From assembly GCA_036123585.1 (NCBI GenBank), contig JAZADN010000039.1:1-21711 (forward strand): 21,711 nt of DNA, written 5' to 3'. The notes beneath the pieces were generated by a model. It searched no databases. It worked only from the letters and a program-made list of their open reading frames with translations, and was not told the DNA's origin. A program made the translations under genes and the position numbers. The first letter of the stretch is position 1, and each line of letters begins with the position of its first letter. Source of the stretch: UBA9410 sp036123585. GTDB taxonomy: Bacteria; Actinomycetota; Acidimicrobiia; Acidimicrobiales; MedAcidi-G1. This document shows positions 1-7,521 of the stretch, piece by piece.

Positions 1-1
1 G

Positions 2-196
2 GCTGCCACGGAGTTGGCCCAGGGTGCGGGGCGGCTGGTCCGCCGCGCCACCGACCGGGGGTTGGTGGCCGTCTTGGATCGGCGTCTGGCCACAAGCAGG
101 GCCTACCGCTGGGACCTCATCTCGGCCCTGCCCGATATGCCGCGGACCGGCGACCGAGACGAGGCGCTGGATTTCTTGGCCCGGCTCGTGGACTGA
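2..196 (+). CDS. DinG-family ATP-dependent helicase, C-terminal fragment (partial, 5' cut by window edge)
   Basis: Only the last 64 residues are present; the reading frame is already open at the left edge. The fragment carries the motif VI-like segment QGAGRLVRRATDRG followed by VAVLDRRL and ISALPDMPRT. This is the usual C-terminal end of DinG/XPD-type superfamily 2 helicases, where the Q-x-x-G-R-x-x-R arginines contact ATP. The family unwinds DNA with 5'-3' polarity and often carries an Fe-S cluster; that part of the protein lies outside the window. It ends 45 nt before the stop of era, which runs convergently. An 11-nt direct repeat (CCGAGACGGTC) occurs at 224-234 and 249-259 across the convergent junction; I attach no function to it. 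The family call is good; the exact paralogue is uncertain. Confidence 0.8.
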   Translation, partial: AATELAQGAGRLVRRATDRGLVAVLDRRLATSRAYRWDLISALPDMPRTGDRDEALDFLARLVD

Positions 197-241
197 GCGG
201 CCCTTAGAGCCGACCCGTCAGCACCGAGACGGTCAAGCGGC

Positions 242-1102
242 TCAGTATCCGAGACGGTCCAGGGACCGTGGCTGGCGCTGCCAACCCTTGTCGACACGGA
301 CGACCAGTTCGAGAAACGCTCCTTCGGGCAACTGGGAACGGGCTGCCGTGCCGACCTGTTTGAGGACCGAACCCCTGTGGCCGATGACGATCCCCTTCTG
401 CGAGTTGCGTTCGACGAGGATCTCGCAGCGAATCCGGGGCCACTCCCACTCGGTCACCCGGGTGGCGATCGAGTGCGGCAGTTCCTCCTGCACGATGGCC
501 AGAAGTTGCTCGCGGACCAGTTCCGCCACCCAGAAGGCTTCGGGTACGTCGGTCACCATGTCGTCCGGGTAGTACTGCGGTCCCTCGGGCAGCCGTCCGA
601 GCACGTGCTCGCGCAGGACGTCCACGCCGTCGCCGGTCCTCGCCGAAATAGGGAAGTACTCGTCGCAGTCGAGGCACGAGGCGGCGACCAGTTGCTCCGC
701 CACCTGGTCGCGCCCCACCCGGTCGACCTTGTTCACGACCAGCACCGTGCGCTCCTTCGGCAACCTCTCGGCAATGAAGGCATCGCCCCGACCGATCGGA
801 CCGTCGGCCTCCACCAGGAACAGGACGACGTCCATGTCGGTGAGGGCAGCGCGGGCCGTGTCGTTCAGGCGCTCGCCGAGCAGGGTTCGGGGCTTATGGA
901 TGCCCGGTGTGTCACAGAACACGGCCTGCACACCGTCTCGGGTCAGGACGCCTCGCACCTCGGTCCGGGTGGTCTGTGGTTTGTCGGAGACGATGGTGAC
1001 CTTCTGGCCCAGCAACTGGTTGACCAGTGTGGACTTGCCGACGTTGGGCCGACCAACGAGAGTTACGAAGCCCGACCGGTGCCCGGTAGCCAGCTCGTTC
1101 AT
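242..1102 (-). CDS. era: GTPase Era (16S rRNA processing / 30S assembly)
   Basis: 286 residues, the usual Era length. Era is a GTP-dependent factor that binds the 3' end of 16S rRNA and helps 30S subunit maturation in the cytoplasm. The GTPase motifs are all visible: G1 GRPNVGKS (18-25), G3 DTPG (64-67), G4 NKVD (124-127) and G5 SAR (153-155). A C-terminal type II KH domain contains the RNA-binding loop GHRG (241-244). The ATG start overlaps the stop of the upstream CNNM/CorC gene by 4 nt (ATGA), so translation is probably coupled. It is the last gene of the phoH-ybeY-CNNM-era chain, a common bacterial order. Nothing appears broken. Confidence 0.97.
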   Translation of the reverse strand: MNELATGHRSGFVTLVGRPNVGKSTLVNQLLGQKVTIVSDKPQTTRTEVRGVLTRDGVQAVFCDTPGIHKPRTLLGERLNDTARAALTDMDVVLFLVEADGPIGRGDAFIAERLPKERTVLVVNKVDRVGRDQVAEQLVAASCLDCDEYFPISARTGDGVDVLREHVLGRLPEGPQYYPDDMVTDVPEAFWVAELVREQLLAIVQEELPHSIATRVTEWEWPRIRCEILVERNSQKGIVIGHRGSVLKQVGTAARSQLPEGAFLELVVRVDKGWQRQPRSLDRLGY

Positions 1103-2460
1103 CCCGCCGCCCCCTTCTTGCCGCCGGTCGAGTCACCTGAGCCGAAGGTGCCGGCCACGGGCCCGCTTATGCGGACCCGGATGATGCGGCGACCCTCCAC
1201 CTGCTCGACGGTGAATGATCGTCCGCCGCGCTCCACCACTTCGCCGCGTTCGGGCACGTGGCCCAGGGCATCGAAGAGCATTCCGCCCACCGTGTCCCAG
1301 TCCCCGTCCGGCAGGTCCACCCCGAGCAGGTCATCCAGTTCATCGATGTGCATGCGGCCGTGCACCCGGACCCCGCCGTCGGCGATCTCCTCAGCAAGGG
1401 GCTCCTCGGTGTCGGTCTCATCGACGATCTCGCCGACCACCTCCTCGAGGAGGTCCTCCATGGTGACCAGGCCAGCCGTGCCGCCGTACTCGTCGACCAC
1501 CACGGCCAGGTGGTAGCGGTCACGTTGCATCTCCCGCAGAAGGTCATCGGCCTGCTTGGTCTCGGGAACGAAGATCGGAACCCTCGCCAACTCCCCCACC
1601 GGTTCGGCATCCCTCCCGTCGAGATGCGCCCGCAGCAGATCCTTTGCCAGGACCACGCCCGCACTTTCATCGAGGCCAGTGCCGGTGACAGGGAGGCGGC
1701 TGAAGCCACTGCGGGCCGCTTCGGCCATCGCCTCGGCAACGGTCATTCCGGCACCCACGCATCCCATGTCGGGGCGGGGCACCATTACCTCGCGGACCAG
1801 AGTGTCACCGAAGGCGATCACCGACCCGATCAGTTCGTACTCTTCCTCGTCGATAGCCGCCGACTCGAGGGCTCGGTCGGCGACTGCCAGTAACTCCTCC
1901 TCGGATACCGCCAGCGCACCCGACCGGAGCGAACGCGGCAGGAGCCTTTCGGCGACAGACACCAAGGCTGCACCGAGCCACCGGAGGGGGGCGACCCGTT
2001 CCAGGCTGACCACGACCACCGCAGCCCGCAGGACGATGACGTCGACCGCCCGCAGTGCCACGGCCCGGGGCACCACGTCGGTCAGCACGTAGCCGACCAG
2101 CCCGAGGACGACGAGGGCCACCACCGCCCAGCGGACACCGGACCGTTCGGCCATCACGATGGCGAGGACGCCTGCGGCCGCCAGACGGCAACCCAACACC
2201 AACAGGTGGACGACGGTCAGCGACCGAACACGGTCGTCCAGCAGGGCCACCATGCGTTCAGCCCGCCTCCCATCGCCAGTCCCCACCTCCAAGGACTTTT
2301 TGCGGACGCCCGAGGCCTGCGCCTTCCCGGCCAGTTGCTCCTCCAGGAGCACGGTGGCCCGGGCCCGGCGGATGTTCAGAAGGGCGGTGCCGACGGCCAC
2401 CAGGCCACCGGAGGCCGCCATCAGGACTGCCGTGAGGGCGATGGCCAAGCCGAGACTCAT
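1099..2460 (-). CDS. CNNM/CorC (TlyC-like) family membrane protein with paired CBS domains
   Basis: 453 residues. Hydrophobic segments near 3-27, 80-104, 110-135 and 139-168 form a DUF21/CNNM-type membrane region. A Bateman pair of CBS domains follows (about 215-335; MVPRPDM near its start, YGGTAGLVTMEDLLEEVVGEI near its end), then a C-terminal CorC_HlyC domain (about 345-430; VGGMLFDALGHVP). The family has been linked to Mg2+/Co2+ efflux and was historically called hemolysin C; the substrate here is unknown. The N-terminal membrane part diverges from typical DUF21 sequence: I do not see a clean SGSETAL-like motif. Start and stop both sit in 4-nt overlaps with ybeY and era. The family is firm; the transport function is inferred. 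Confidence 0.88.
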   Translation of the reverse strand: MSLGLAIALTAVLMAASGGLVAVGTALLNIRRARATVLLEEQLAGKAQASGVRKKSLEVGTGDGRRAERMVALLDDRVRSLTVVHLLVLGCRLAAAGVLAIVMAERSGVRWAVVALVVLGLVGYVLTDVVPRAVALRAVDVIVLRAAVVVVSLERVAPLRWLGAALVSVAERLLPRSLRSGALAVSEEELLAVADRALESAAIDEEEYELIGSVIAFGDTLVREVMVPRPDMGCVGAGMTVAEAMAEAARSGFSRLPVTGTGLDESAGVVLAKDLLRAHLDGRDAEPVGELARVPIFVPETKQADDLLREMQRDRYHLAVVVDEYGGTAGLVTMEDLLEEVVGEIVDETDTEEPLAEEIADGGVRVHGRMHIDELDDLLGVDLPDGDWDTVGGMLFDALGHVPERGEVVERGGRSFTVEQVEGRRIIRVRISGPVAGTFGSGDSTGGKKGAAG

Positions 2461-2933
2461 GGCCGGGCCATCCCATGGCGACCCAGATGCTCCCGCTCCC
2501 GGACCTGCATGGCCGCCTCCTCGGCAGGCTCCGCGTGATCGTGGCCGAGCAGATGGAGGACGCCGTGCACCAGCAGGAGTACCAGTTCCGAGTGGTAGTC
2601 GCCGGCGTGGCCCGGTGCCTGGCGTTCGGCAACCGTCGGGCAGACCACAACGTCGCCGAGGAGCACCGGGACTCCGTCCGGCACCTCGGCGGGGTCATCG
2701 ACCGGGAAGGACAACACGTCGGTCGGCCCAGCCGCACCCATGTGCTCGGCGTTGAGGTCCGCCATCGGTTGCTCGTCCACGAAGTGCAGGTGGACCTCTA
2801 GGTCGCGCTCGCCAAGGCCTTCGGCGTCGAGGACGTCGCGCACGATGTCAGACAACCGGTTGAGGTCGACGGGCAGTGCCGAATCAGGGTCAGTCCGTTC
2901 GTCGTCGACAACCACCCGGGGGAATCCGTTCAC
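2457..2933 (-). CDS. ybeY: Endoribonuclease / rRNA maturation factor YbeY
   Basis: 158 residues, the normal family length. YbeY is a zinc-dependent RNase-like protein needed for 16S rRNA 3'-end maturation and ribosome quality control. The diagnostic metal site H-x3-H-x5-H is present as HGVLHLLGHDH (His123, His127, His133). The upstream conserved block TDVLSFP is at residues 71-77. It overlaps phoH upstream and the CNNM gene downstream by 4 nt each. The neighbourhood phoH-ybeY-CNNM-era is conserved widely and groups RNA-maturation functions. Confidence 0.96.
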   Translation of the reverse strand: MNGFPRVVVDDERTDPDSALPVDLNRLSDIVRDVLDAEGLGERDLEVHLHFVDEQPMADLNAEHMGAAGPTDVLSFPVDDPAEVPDGVPVLLGDVVVCPTVAERQAPGHAGDYHSELVLLLVHGVLHLLGHDHAEPAEEAAMQVREREHLGRHGMARP

Positions 2934-3928
2934 CGGTGGTCGCCCGATTCCCGGGTAACGGCCTCCCGAGCGGCACTCTTCCGGGCGCTGGCCTCCCTGT
3001 CATACGCCTCGACGATGTCCTGAACGATCCGATGGCGGACCACGTCACGAGCTCCGAGGCGAACGAACGAGAGGCCGTCGATGCCGGACAGGGTGTCCTC
3101 CAGCCCGCCGAGGCCACTGCGCCCCCCGGGAACGTCGACCTGACTGACATCGCCGGTGACCACCACCCGGGATCCGAAACCGACCCGGGTCAGGAACATC
3201 TTCATCTGCTCCGGAGTCGTGTTCTGGGCCTCGTCCAGGATGATGAAGCTGTTGTTGAGCGTCCGGCCACGCATGAAGGCCAGTGGCGCCACCTCCACCT
3301 GGCCCCGGTCCAAAAGACGCTCAGCGGTCTCGGCATCCACCATGTCGAATAGGGCGTCGTAAAGCGGCCTCAGATACGGGTCGACCTTGGCCATCAGGTC
3401 GCCTGGCAGGAACCCGACCCGCTCCCCCGCTTCGACCAGAGGCCGGGTCAGGACAATGCGGTCCACCTGGCCAGCCTGCAGTGCCCGAACGGCCATGGCC
3501 ACAGCCAACCAGCTCTTGCCGGTCCCGGCCGGCCCCACGGCGAAGGTGATGATGCAACCGGCCACCGCCTCCACGTACCGCTTCTGGCCCGCGGAGCGGG
3601 CCCGTACCGGCTTGCCCCTAGAGGTACGGAGGATCTCGGTGGTGAGCACCTCTGAGGGCTTCTCGTCGGCCCGGACCATGTCGATGGCCCGGTCGAGGGT
3701 CCGCTCGTCGACCGCCAGTCCCTTCTGCAGCAGGGCCACCACTTCGTCGAACACCAGTCGGACGGTGGGTGCGTGCTCGCCGTCGATGGTGATGGCGTTG
3801 CCCCGCACATGGATGGAGGAGCCCGGGAAGGCTCCTTGGACGCGACGGAGCAGGGCGTCCTGTTCGCCCACCAGCTCCGACATCAAGTCGTTGCCGGGCA
3901 CGGTGAGGGTGACGCTGGTCGACTCCAT
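2930..3928 (-). CDS. PhoH-like ATPase
   Basis: 332 residues, a typical PhoH-like (YbeZ) length. Walker A is GPAGTGKS (132-139) and Walker B is IILDEAQ (229-235), followed by the conserved TTPEQMKMFLTRVGFGS and TGDVSQVD blocks. The N-terminal ~100 residues form the small KH-like region seen in this family. PhoH/YbeZ proteins are predicted RNA-associated P-loop NTPases that work with YbeY in rRNA maturation. This is the first gene of the four-gene chain. A TAGCCT box at 3941-3946 (minus strand) lies 12 nt before the ATG and is the likely -10 element, giving a very short leader. Confidence 0.95.
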   Translation of the reverse strand: MESTSVTLTVPGNDLMSELVGEQDALLRRVQGAFPGSSIHVRGNAITIDGEHAPTVRLVFDEVVALLQKGLAVDERTLDRAIDMVRADEKPSEVLTTEILRTSRGKPVRARSAGQKRYVEAVAGCIITFAVGPAGTGKSWLAVAMAVRALQAGQVDRIVLTRPLVEAGERVGFLPGDLMAKVDPYLRPLYDALFDMVDAETAERLLDRGQVEVAPLAFMRGRTLNNSFIILDEAQNTTPEQMKMFLTRVGFGSRVVVTGDVSQVDVPGGRSGLGGLEDTLSGIDGLSFVRLGARDVVRHRIVQDIVEAYDREASARKSAAREAVTRESGDHR

Positions 3929-3940
3929 GGGCAGGCAGAC

Positions 3941-3946
3941 AGGCTA
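3941..3946 (-). promoter_or_regulatory. Candidate -10 box of the phoH-ybeY-CNNM-era operon
   Basis: TAGCCT on the minus strand fits the actinobacterial TANNNT -10 consensus and ends 12 nt before the phoH ATG. The implied leader is only a few nucleotides. No convincing -35 was seen. The rest of the 3929-4113 gap is GC-rich; one minus-strand frame is open through most of it, but it has no credible start and runs into phoH, so I do not call a gene. Confidence 0.4.
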
Positions 3947-4113
3947 CAAGCGACCGGGGGTGCGGGGGTCCGGGCCGCCAGTCGACGGGAACCACCTTCG
4001 CCCGATAGGCGGGGCCGTACCCGACGAGACCTTCGCGGAGGATCCGTTCCCGGATGGCAAGTTCGGAGTGGACTCCGACCGGTCGCCGGGGTGAAGGACT
4101 GCCTGGAGCGGGC

Positions 4114-4509
4114 CTAGCGCCGGCGCCGCTTCTTGATCCCGGGCCTCGCTCTGGACTTCTTCCCCGAGCCCTTCCCGTTTCGGCGACGAAACCGGCCCTT
4201 CCCGGCCCTCTCGGCGTCGAGGTCGGCCATCACCCGGGTACCTGCCTCATTGACGATGTCCTCGGCGGCGTCCAGAAGTGCGGCGATGCTGTCGTCGGTG
4301 CCAAGACCCTCCGGTTCCTTGGGGGTCTCTGGCGTGACGAGCGTGCCGTGGCTCCAGTTCACGTCGACCCGACGCTTGGCGAACGACGGGCAGTCATCCG
4401 GGCACCGCCAGGGCGCCTCAGGGGCCAGGTCCAGGTCGCACTTTCGGACCGTGTCCCCGTTGGGGTAGCTGCGACTCTCGAAGTACTTGCAGTCCTGTCG
4501 CATCGGCAT
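4114..4509 (-). CDS. Conserved-looking four-cysteine protein downstream of sufB, function unknown
   Basis: 131 residues from the chosen ATG at 4509. The frame extends further upstream to 4626 and into sufB, but that extension is proline/arginine-rich and looks non-coding. ATG at 4503 is an alternative start. Four cysteines lie in the first 40 residues: C7 (DCKYFESR), C24 (VRKCDLDL), C36 and C40 (WRCPDDCPSF). This C-x16-C-x11-C-x3-C pattern could bind zinc or an Fe-S cluster. The middle is acidic and probably helical (about 67-96). The last ~25 residues are a strongly basic Arg/Lys tail, suggesting contact with nucleic acid or ribosomes. It lies 71 nt downstream of sufB on the same strand, which hints at an Fe-S link. 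I do not recognise a named family. Confidence 0.7.
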   Translation of the reverse strand: MPMRQDCKYFESRSYPNGDTVRKCDLDLAPEAPWRCPDDCPSFAKRRVDVNWSHGTLVTPETPKEPEGLGTDDSIAALLDAAEDIVNEAGTRVMADLDAERAGKGRFRRRNGKGSGKKSRARPGIKKRRRR

Positions 4510-4556
4510 GGTGCAAGTGTGTCGCGCGGACTCGCCTCTCGGCGACCACGGTCGAG

Positions 4557-4575
4557 GGGCCCCGCGCTGGGGCCC
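4557..4575 (-). terminator. GC-rich hairpin after sufB
   Basis: A perfect 7-bp stem (GGGCCCC / GGGGCCC) with a 5-nt loop lies 5 nt past the sufB stop. There is no T tract, so it may be a weak terminator or an mRNA-stabilising hairpin between sufB and the four-cysteine gene. Confidence 0.4.
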
Positions 4576-4580
4576 GCTGG

Positions 4581-5984
4581 TCAGCCGACCGAACCCTCCA
4601 TCTGGAGCTCGATCAGGCGGCTCCACTCCACCGCATATTCCATGGGTAGGGTGCGGGTGACCGGCTCGATGAAGCCGTTGACGACCATCGACATGGCCTG
4701 TTCCTCAGTGAGGCCTCGGCTCATCAGGTAGAAGAGTTGGTCGTCGGCCACCTTGGACACCGTGGCCTCGTGGCCGATCACCGCATCCGCGGAGCCGACC
4801 TCCATGTACGGGTAGGTGTCCGAGATGCTCTCGTCGTCGAGGATTAGGGCGTCGCATTGCACGTGACTCTTGCAGGCATAGGCGTCATCCTCGACCCGCA
4901 CCAGACCCCGGTAGCTGGTCCGGCCACCGTCCTTGGAGATCGACTTGGAGACGATCTTGGAGGTGGTCTCCGGCGCGGCGTGAGTCATCTTGGCGCCGGC
5001 ATCCTGATGCTGGCCCGGACCGGCGTAGGCAACCGATAGCACCTCGCCTGAGGCCTTCGGGCCCACCAGCACGACGGCCGGGTACTTCATAGTTAGGCGC
5101 GACCCGATGTTGCCGTCAATCCACTCCATGTGGCCCTCGGCCTCCACCCGGGCCCTTTTGGTGACCAGGTTGTAGACGTTGCTGGACCAGTTCTGGATGG
5201 TCGTGTAGGTGACCCGGGCCGCCTGTTTGACCACGATCTCCACCACGGCCGAGTGCAGCGAGTCGGTGCTGTACACCGGCGCGGAGCAACCCTCGATGTA
5301 GTGCACCTCAGAGCCCTCGTCAGCGATGATCAGGGTCCGTTCGAACTGGCCCATGTTTTCGGCATTGATCCGGAAGTAGGCCTGTAGCGGCATCTCGACC
5401 TTGACGCCGGGCGGCACGTAGATGAATGAGCCACCGCTCCACACTGCTGAGTTGAGCGCGGAGAACTTGTTGTCATTCGGAGGGATGACCCGGCCGAAGT
5501 AGGCCCGGACAATCTCCGGATGCTCGCGCAGCGCGGTGTCCATATCGCAGAAAATGACACCCTGCTCCTCGAGGTCCTCGCGGTTGCGGTGGTAGACGAC
5601 CTCGGACTCGTACTGGGCGGTCACCCCGGCCAGGTACTTCCGCTCGGCCTCGGGGATGCCCAACTTCTCGTAGGTGTTCTTGATCGACTCAGGGACGTCG
5701 TCCCAGTCATCGCTCAGCGACTCGGTGGGCTTGATGTAGTAGTAGATGTCGTCGAAGTCGATGCCCGACACATCACCGCCCCACCACGGCATGGGCCGAC
5801 GGCCGAAACGGTCGTACGACTTGAGGCGAAAGTTCCGCATCCAGTCGGGCTCACCCTTCATCCACGACATCTCGCGGATGACGTCTGCGTCCAGGCCCTT
5901 GGTGGGTTTGTAGACGTAGTCCTCCTCGTCGCTCCAACCGAGCTTGTATCGGCTGAGGTCGAGTCCGAGATCGGTGGCGGACAT
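4581..5984 (-). CDS. sufB: Fe-S cluster assembly scaffold protein SufB
   Basis: 467 residues from the ATG at 5984. This start is chosen because AGGAG (5993-5997, minus strand) lies 8 nt upstream and MSATDLGLDLSRYKLGW begins as SufB proteins do; a longer frame to 6107 reads as low-complexity non-coding sequence. SufB is the scaffold subunit of the SufBC2D complex that builds Fe-S clusters in the cytosol. Family blocks are intact: WSGGSFIYVPPGVKVEMPLQ, YIEGCSAP with the conserved core cysteine, the beta-helix region, and CKSHVQCDALILDD near the SufB-SufD interface. The end MVVNGFIEPVTRTLPMEYA is also standard. sufC, sufD and sufS are not in the window, so the suf genes are probably split or lie elsewhere. 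Confidence 0.96.
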   Translation of the reverse strand: MSATDLGLDLSRYKLGWSDEEDYVYKPTKGLDADVIREMSWMKGEPDWMRNFRLKSYDRFGRRPMPWWGGDVSGIDFDDIYYYIKPTESLSDDWDDVPESIKNTYEKLGIPEAERKYLAGVTAQYESEVVYHRNREDLEEQGVIFCDMDTALREHPEIVRAYFGRVIPPNDNKFSALNSAVWSGGSFIYVPPGVKVEMPLQAYFRINAENMGQFERTLIIADEGSEVHYIEGCSAPVYSTDSLHSAVVEIVVKQAARVTYTTIQNWSSNVYNLVTKRARVEAEGHMEWIDGNIGSRLTMKYPAVVLVGPKASGEVLSVAYAGPGQHQDAGAKMTHAAPETTSKIVSKSISKDGGRTSYRGLVRVEDDAYACKSHVQCDALILDDESISDTYPYMEVGSADAVIGHEATVSKVADDQLFYLMSRGLTEEQAMSMVVNGFIEPVTRTLPMEYAVEWSRLIELQMEGSVG

Positions 5985-6087
5985 CTCCGGGTCTCCTGTC
6001 GTCGGATCGGGCGGATTCGGCCGTGGCTTGCAGGCAGGCGCCTGACGGCGGGAGGCGGCCCCGTCGCCGGGGATTTCTCCTACGGGG

Positions 6088-6093
6088 ATAGTA
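6088..6093 (-). promoter_or_regulatory. Candidate -10 box of sufB
   Basis: TACTAT on the minus strand (in TTGTTACTATCC), roughly 100 nt upstream of the sufB ATG, sits in the only AT-rich patch of the gap and fits a -10 element. It lies within an imperfect palindrome GGATn7ATCC (6086-6100) that could be an operator. I recognise no known Fe-S regulator site. Confidence 0.35.
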
Positions 6094-6169
6094 ACAATCC
6101 AGAACACGGAAGCGGAGGCGAGGCGGCGCCGAACTGCGGTCCGAGGAGTTTGACCCTCTTGGGAGTGGG

Positions 6170-6973
6170 TTAGGCGTGCAGGCGGCGCTGGCCGTCCAGC
6201 CAGCCGAGCAGCAAGGCGACTGCACGCGGGTCATGGCGGAGGTGGTGTCCGGCGCCGGAGATGATCCGAAGGGCGGCCGCCCCGTGGGCGGCTGCCACCA
6301 CCCGGGCGTCCAGCGACGGGACGACCTCGTCGTCGGCGCCATGGACCACCAGCAGGTCCCGGGGCGCCAGGTCGATGACCGCCTGCTCGGCCGACAGGTC
6401 CCGCAGTGCCGAGGCCCACTGGTCGAAATCGGTCGGGGCGCGCTCGTCATCCACCAGACCGGCGTCACGGGCGTGCAGCAGGAGTCTCCGCGGGTTAGCC
6501 GCCCAGTCCGACCAGTCGGCCGGCGTGGCCAGCGCTCCCGCCCCGCTGATCCCGTCGTCAACCGACGCAGCGCAGATCGACAGGGCTCCGCCGCTTCCGA
6601 ACCCGACCACCCACACCCGGCCCACGCCGGCCTGGTGTCTCAGGTCGGCGGCCGCAGCCGCCACGTCGTCCCTCCACCCGTCGAGGCTGAAGTACCCCTC
6701 GGAACCAGGCATGCCCCTCAGGTAGGGGACCATGGCCACCCAGCCCATCTCGGTAGCGATCCGAAAGGCCAGTTCGGGGAAGGTAGCCACCGAGTTGGCG
6801 CCACCGTCCGGTCCGCTGGGAAAGCCGTGCACGATGATTACCCCGGGCACCTCCTCGCCCGACTCGGTTGCCGGCGGGCGGGCCAGGTGGGCGGCCAGTG
6901 AAAGGCCGTCCGACCGGAACCGGTGGTTCTCGAATCCGCCCGTGACAGGACGACTAGGCGACGCTTCGACCAT
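6170..6973 (-). CDS. Alpha/beta hydrolase family protein
   Basis: 267 residues with the full alpha/beta-hydrolase layout. The oxyanion-hole strand-turn is VIIVHGFPSGPDGG (45-58). The nucleophile elbow is GFGSGG with Ser127, the acid is in HGADDEVVP (Asp214 or Asp215), and the catalytic histidine is His243 in GAGHHLRHDP. It is a soluble cytosolic enzyme related to dienelactone-hydrolase/dipeptidyl-peptidase-like esterases; the substrate cannot be told. It follows the gamma-carbonic-anhydrase-like gene by 29 nt on the same strand. A TAGCAC box 7 nt before the ATG (6981-6986) may give it its own leaderless transcript. Confidence 0.85.
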   Translation of the reverse strand: MVEASPSRPVTGGFENHRFRSDGLSLAAHLARPPATESGEEVPGVIIVHGFPSGPDGGANSVATFPELAFRIATEMGWVAMVPYLRGMPGSEGYFSLDGWRDDVAAAAADLRHQAGVGRVWVVGFGSGGALSICAASVDDGISGAGALATPADWSDWAANPRRLLLHARDAGLVDDERAPTDFDQWASALRDLSAEQAVIDLAPRDLLVVHGADDEVVPSLDARVVAAAHGAAALRIISGAGHHLRHDPRAVALLLGWLDGQRRLHA

Positions 6974-6980
6974 CGATCGG

Positions 6981-6986
6981 GTGCTA
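6981..6986 (-). promoter_or_regulatory. Weak candidate -10 box for the alpha/beta hydrolase gene
   Basis: TAGCAC on the minus strand ends 7 nt before the ATG, the spacing seen at other leaderless starts in this window, but its last base does not fit TANNNT. It may instead be chance sequence inside an operon. Confidence 0.2.
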
Positions 6987-7002
6987 GCGGTCCCCGGCCA
7001 GG

Positions 7003-7521
7003 TCAGTCCAGCCGGCGGAGGGCATCGCGGAACTCCCTCCCCCGCTGCACGTAGGTGTAGGCGTTGAACATGTTGGCGTCCTCGGGCACCACGCCCTCGC
7101 GGATGGTGGCTGGCACGCCGAGGGCCATCGACAGGGGCGGGACGACTTGCCCGTTGCGGACCACGGCGTTCGCACCGACAATCGACCCGCGACCCACCAC
7201 CGCCTCGTGGAGTACCACGGCACCCACGCCTACCAGCGCCCGATCCTCGATGGTGCAGCCTTCAAGGTGGCAGAGGTGCCCGAGGGTGACATCCTCGCCG
7301 ACGAGGGTCGGGAGGTGGCTGGTGCAGTGGAGCACGGCGTTGTCCTGGACCGACGTCCGGGCGCCGATACGGATCTCGTTGTCGTCGGCCCGCAGCACTG
7401 CGTTCGGCCAGACGCTGGCCTCCGGTCCGAGCACGACGCTGCCGATGACCACGGCCAGTGGGTGGACGTAGGCCGAGGGATCCACGTCCGGGACCCGGTC
7501 ACCTAGGGCGTAGACGGCCAT
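7003..7521 (-). CDS. Gamma-class carbonic anhydrase-like (left-handed beta-helix) protein with altered third metal ligand
   Basis: 172 residues, the YrdA/PaaY-type length. Repeated hexapeptides (VIGSVV, IRIGAR, LVGVGA, SIVGAN) form a left-handed beta-helix. Catalytic-core positions of gamma carbonic anhydrases are present: Arg44 and Asp46 (LRAD), Gln59 and Asp60 (SVQDN), His65 (AVLH) and His82 (LGH). The third metal histidine, normally five residues after the second (GHxxxxH), is Glu87 here, while a histidine sits at 85 (GHLCHLEG). Activity may therefore be changed; homologues act as carbonic anhydrases, as thioesterase-like proteins or have no known activity. The ATG overlaps the flavin-reductase stop (TGATG), so they are co-transcribed. 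Confidence 0.88.
   Translation of the reverse strand: MAVYALGDRVPDVDPSAYVHPLAVVIGSVVLGPEASVWPNAVLRADDNEIRIGARTSVQDNAVLHCTSHLPTLVGEDVTLGHLCHLEGCTIEDRALVGVGAVVLHEAVVGRGSIVGANAVVRNGQVVPPLSMALGVPATIREGVVPEDANMFNAYTYVQRGREFRDALRRLD

Noticed and set aside
377..1516. 379-aa plus-strand open frame across era and CNNM
   Set aside because: It is antisense to two clear genes, and its length follows from high GC3. The product has no recognisable domain.
3929..4113. Possible small minus-strand gene before phoH (segment reading GVHSELAIRERILREGLVGYG)
   Set aside because: The frame looks somewhat protein-like, but it has no credible start, overlaps the phoH promoter box and runs into phoH in another frame.
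4510..4626. Upstream extension of the four-cysteine protein overlapping sufB
   Set aside because: It would overlap the sufB end in another frame and includes the GC hairpin; its composition is not gene-like.
5985..6107. N-terminal extension of SufB to an ATG at 6107
   Set aside because: The extension is Pro/Arg-rich, and AGGAG lies at the right distance before the ATG at 5984, where SufB homology begins.
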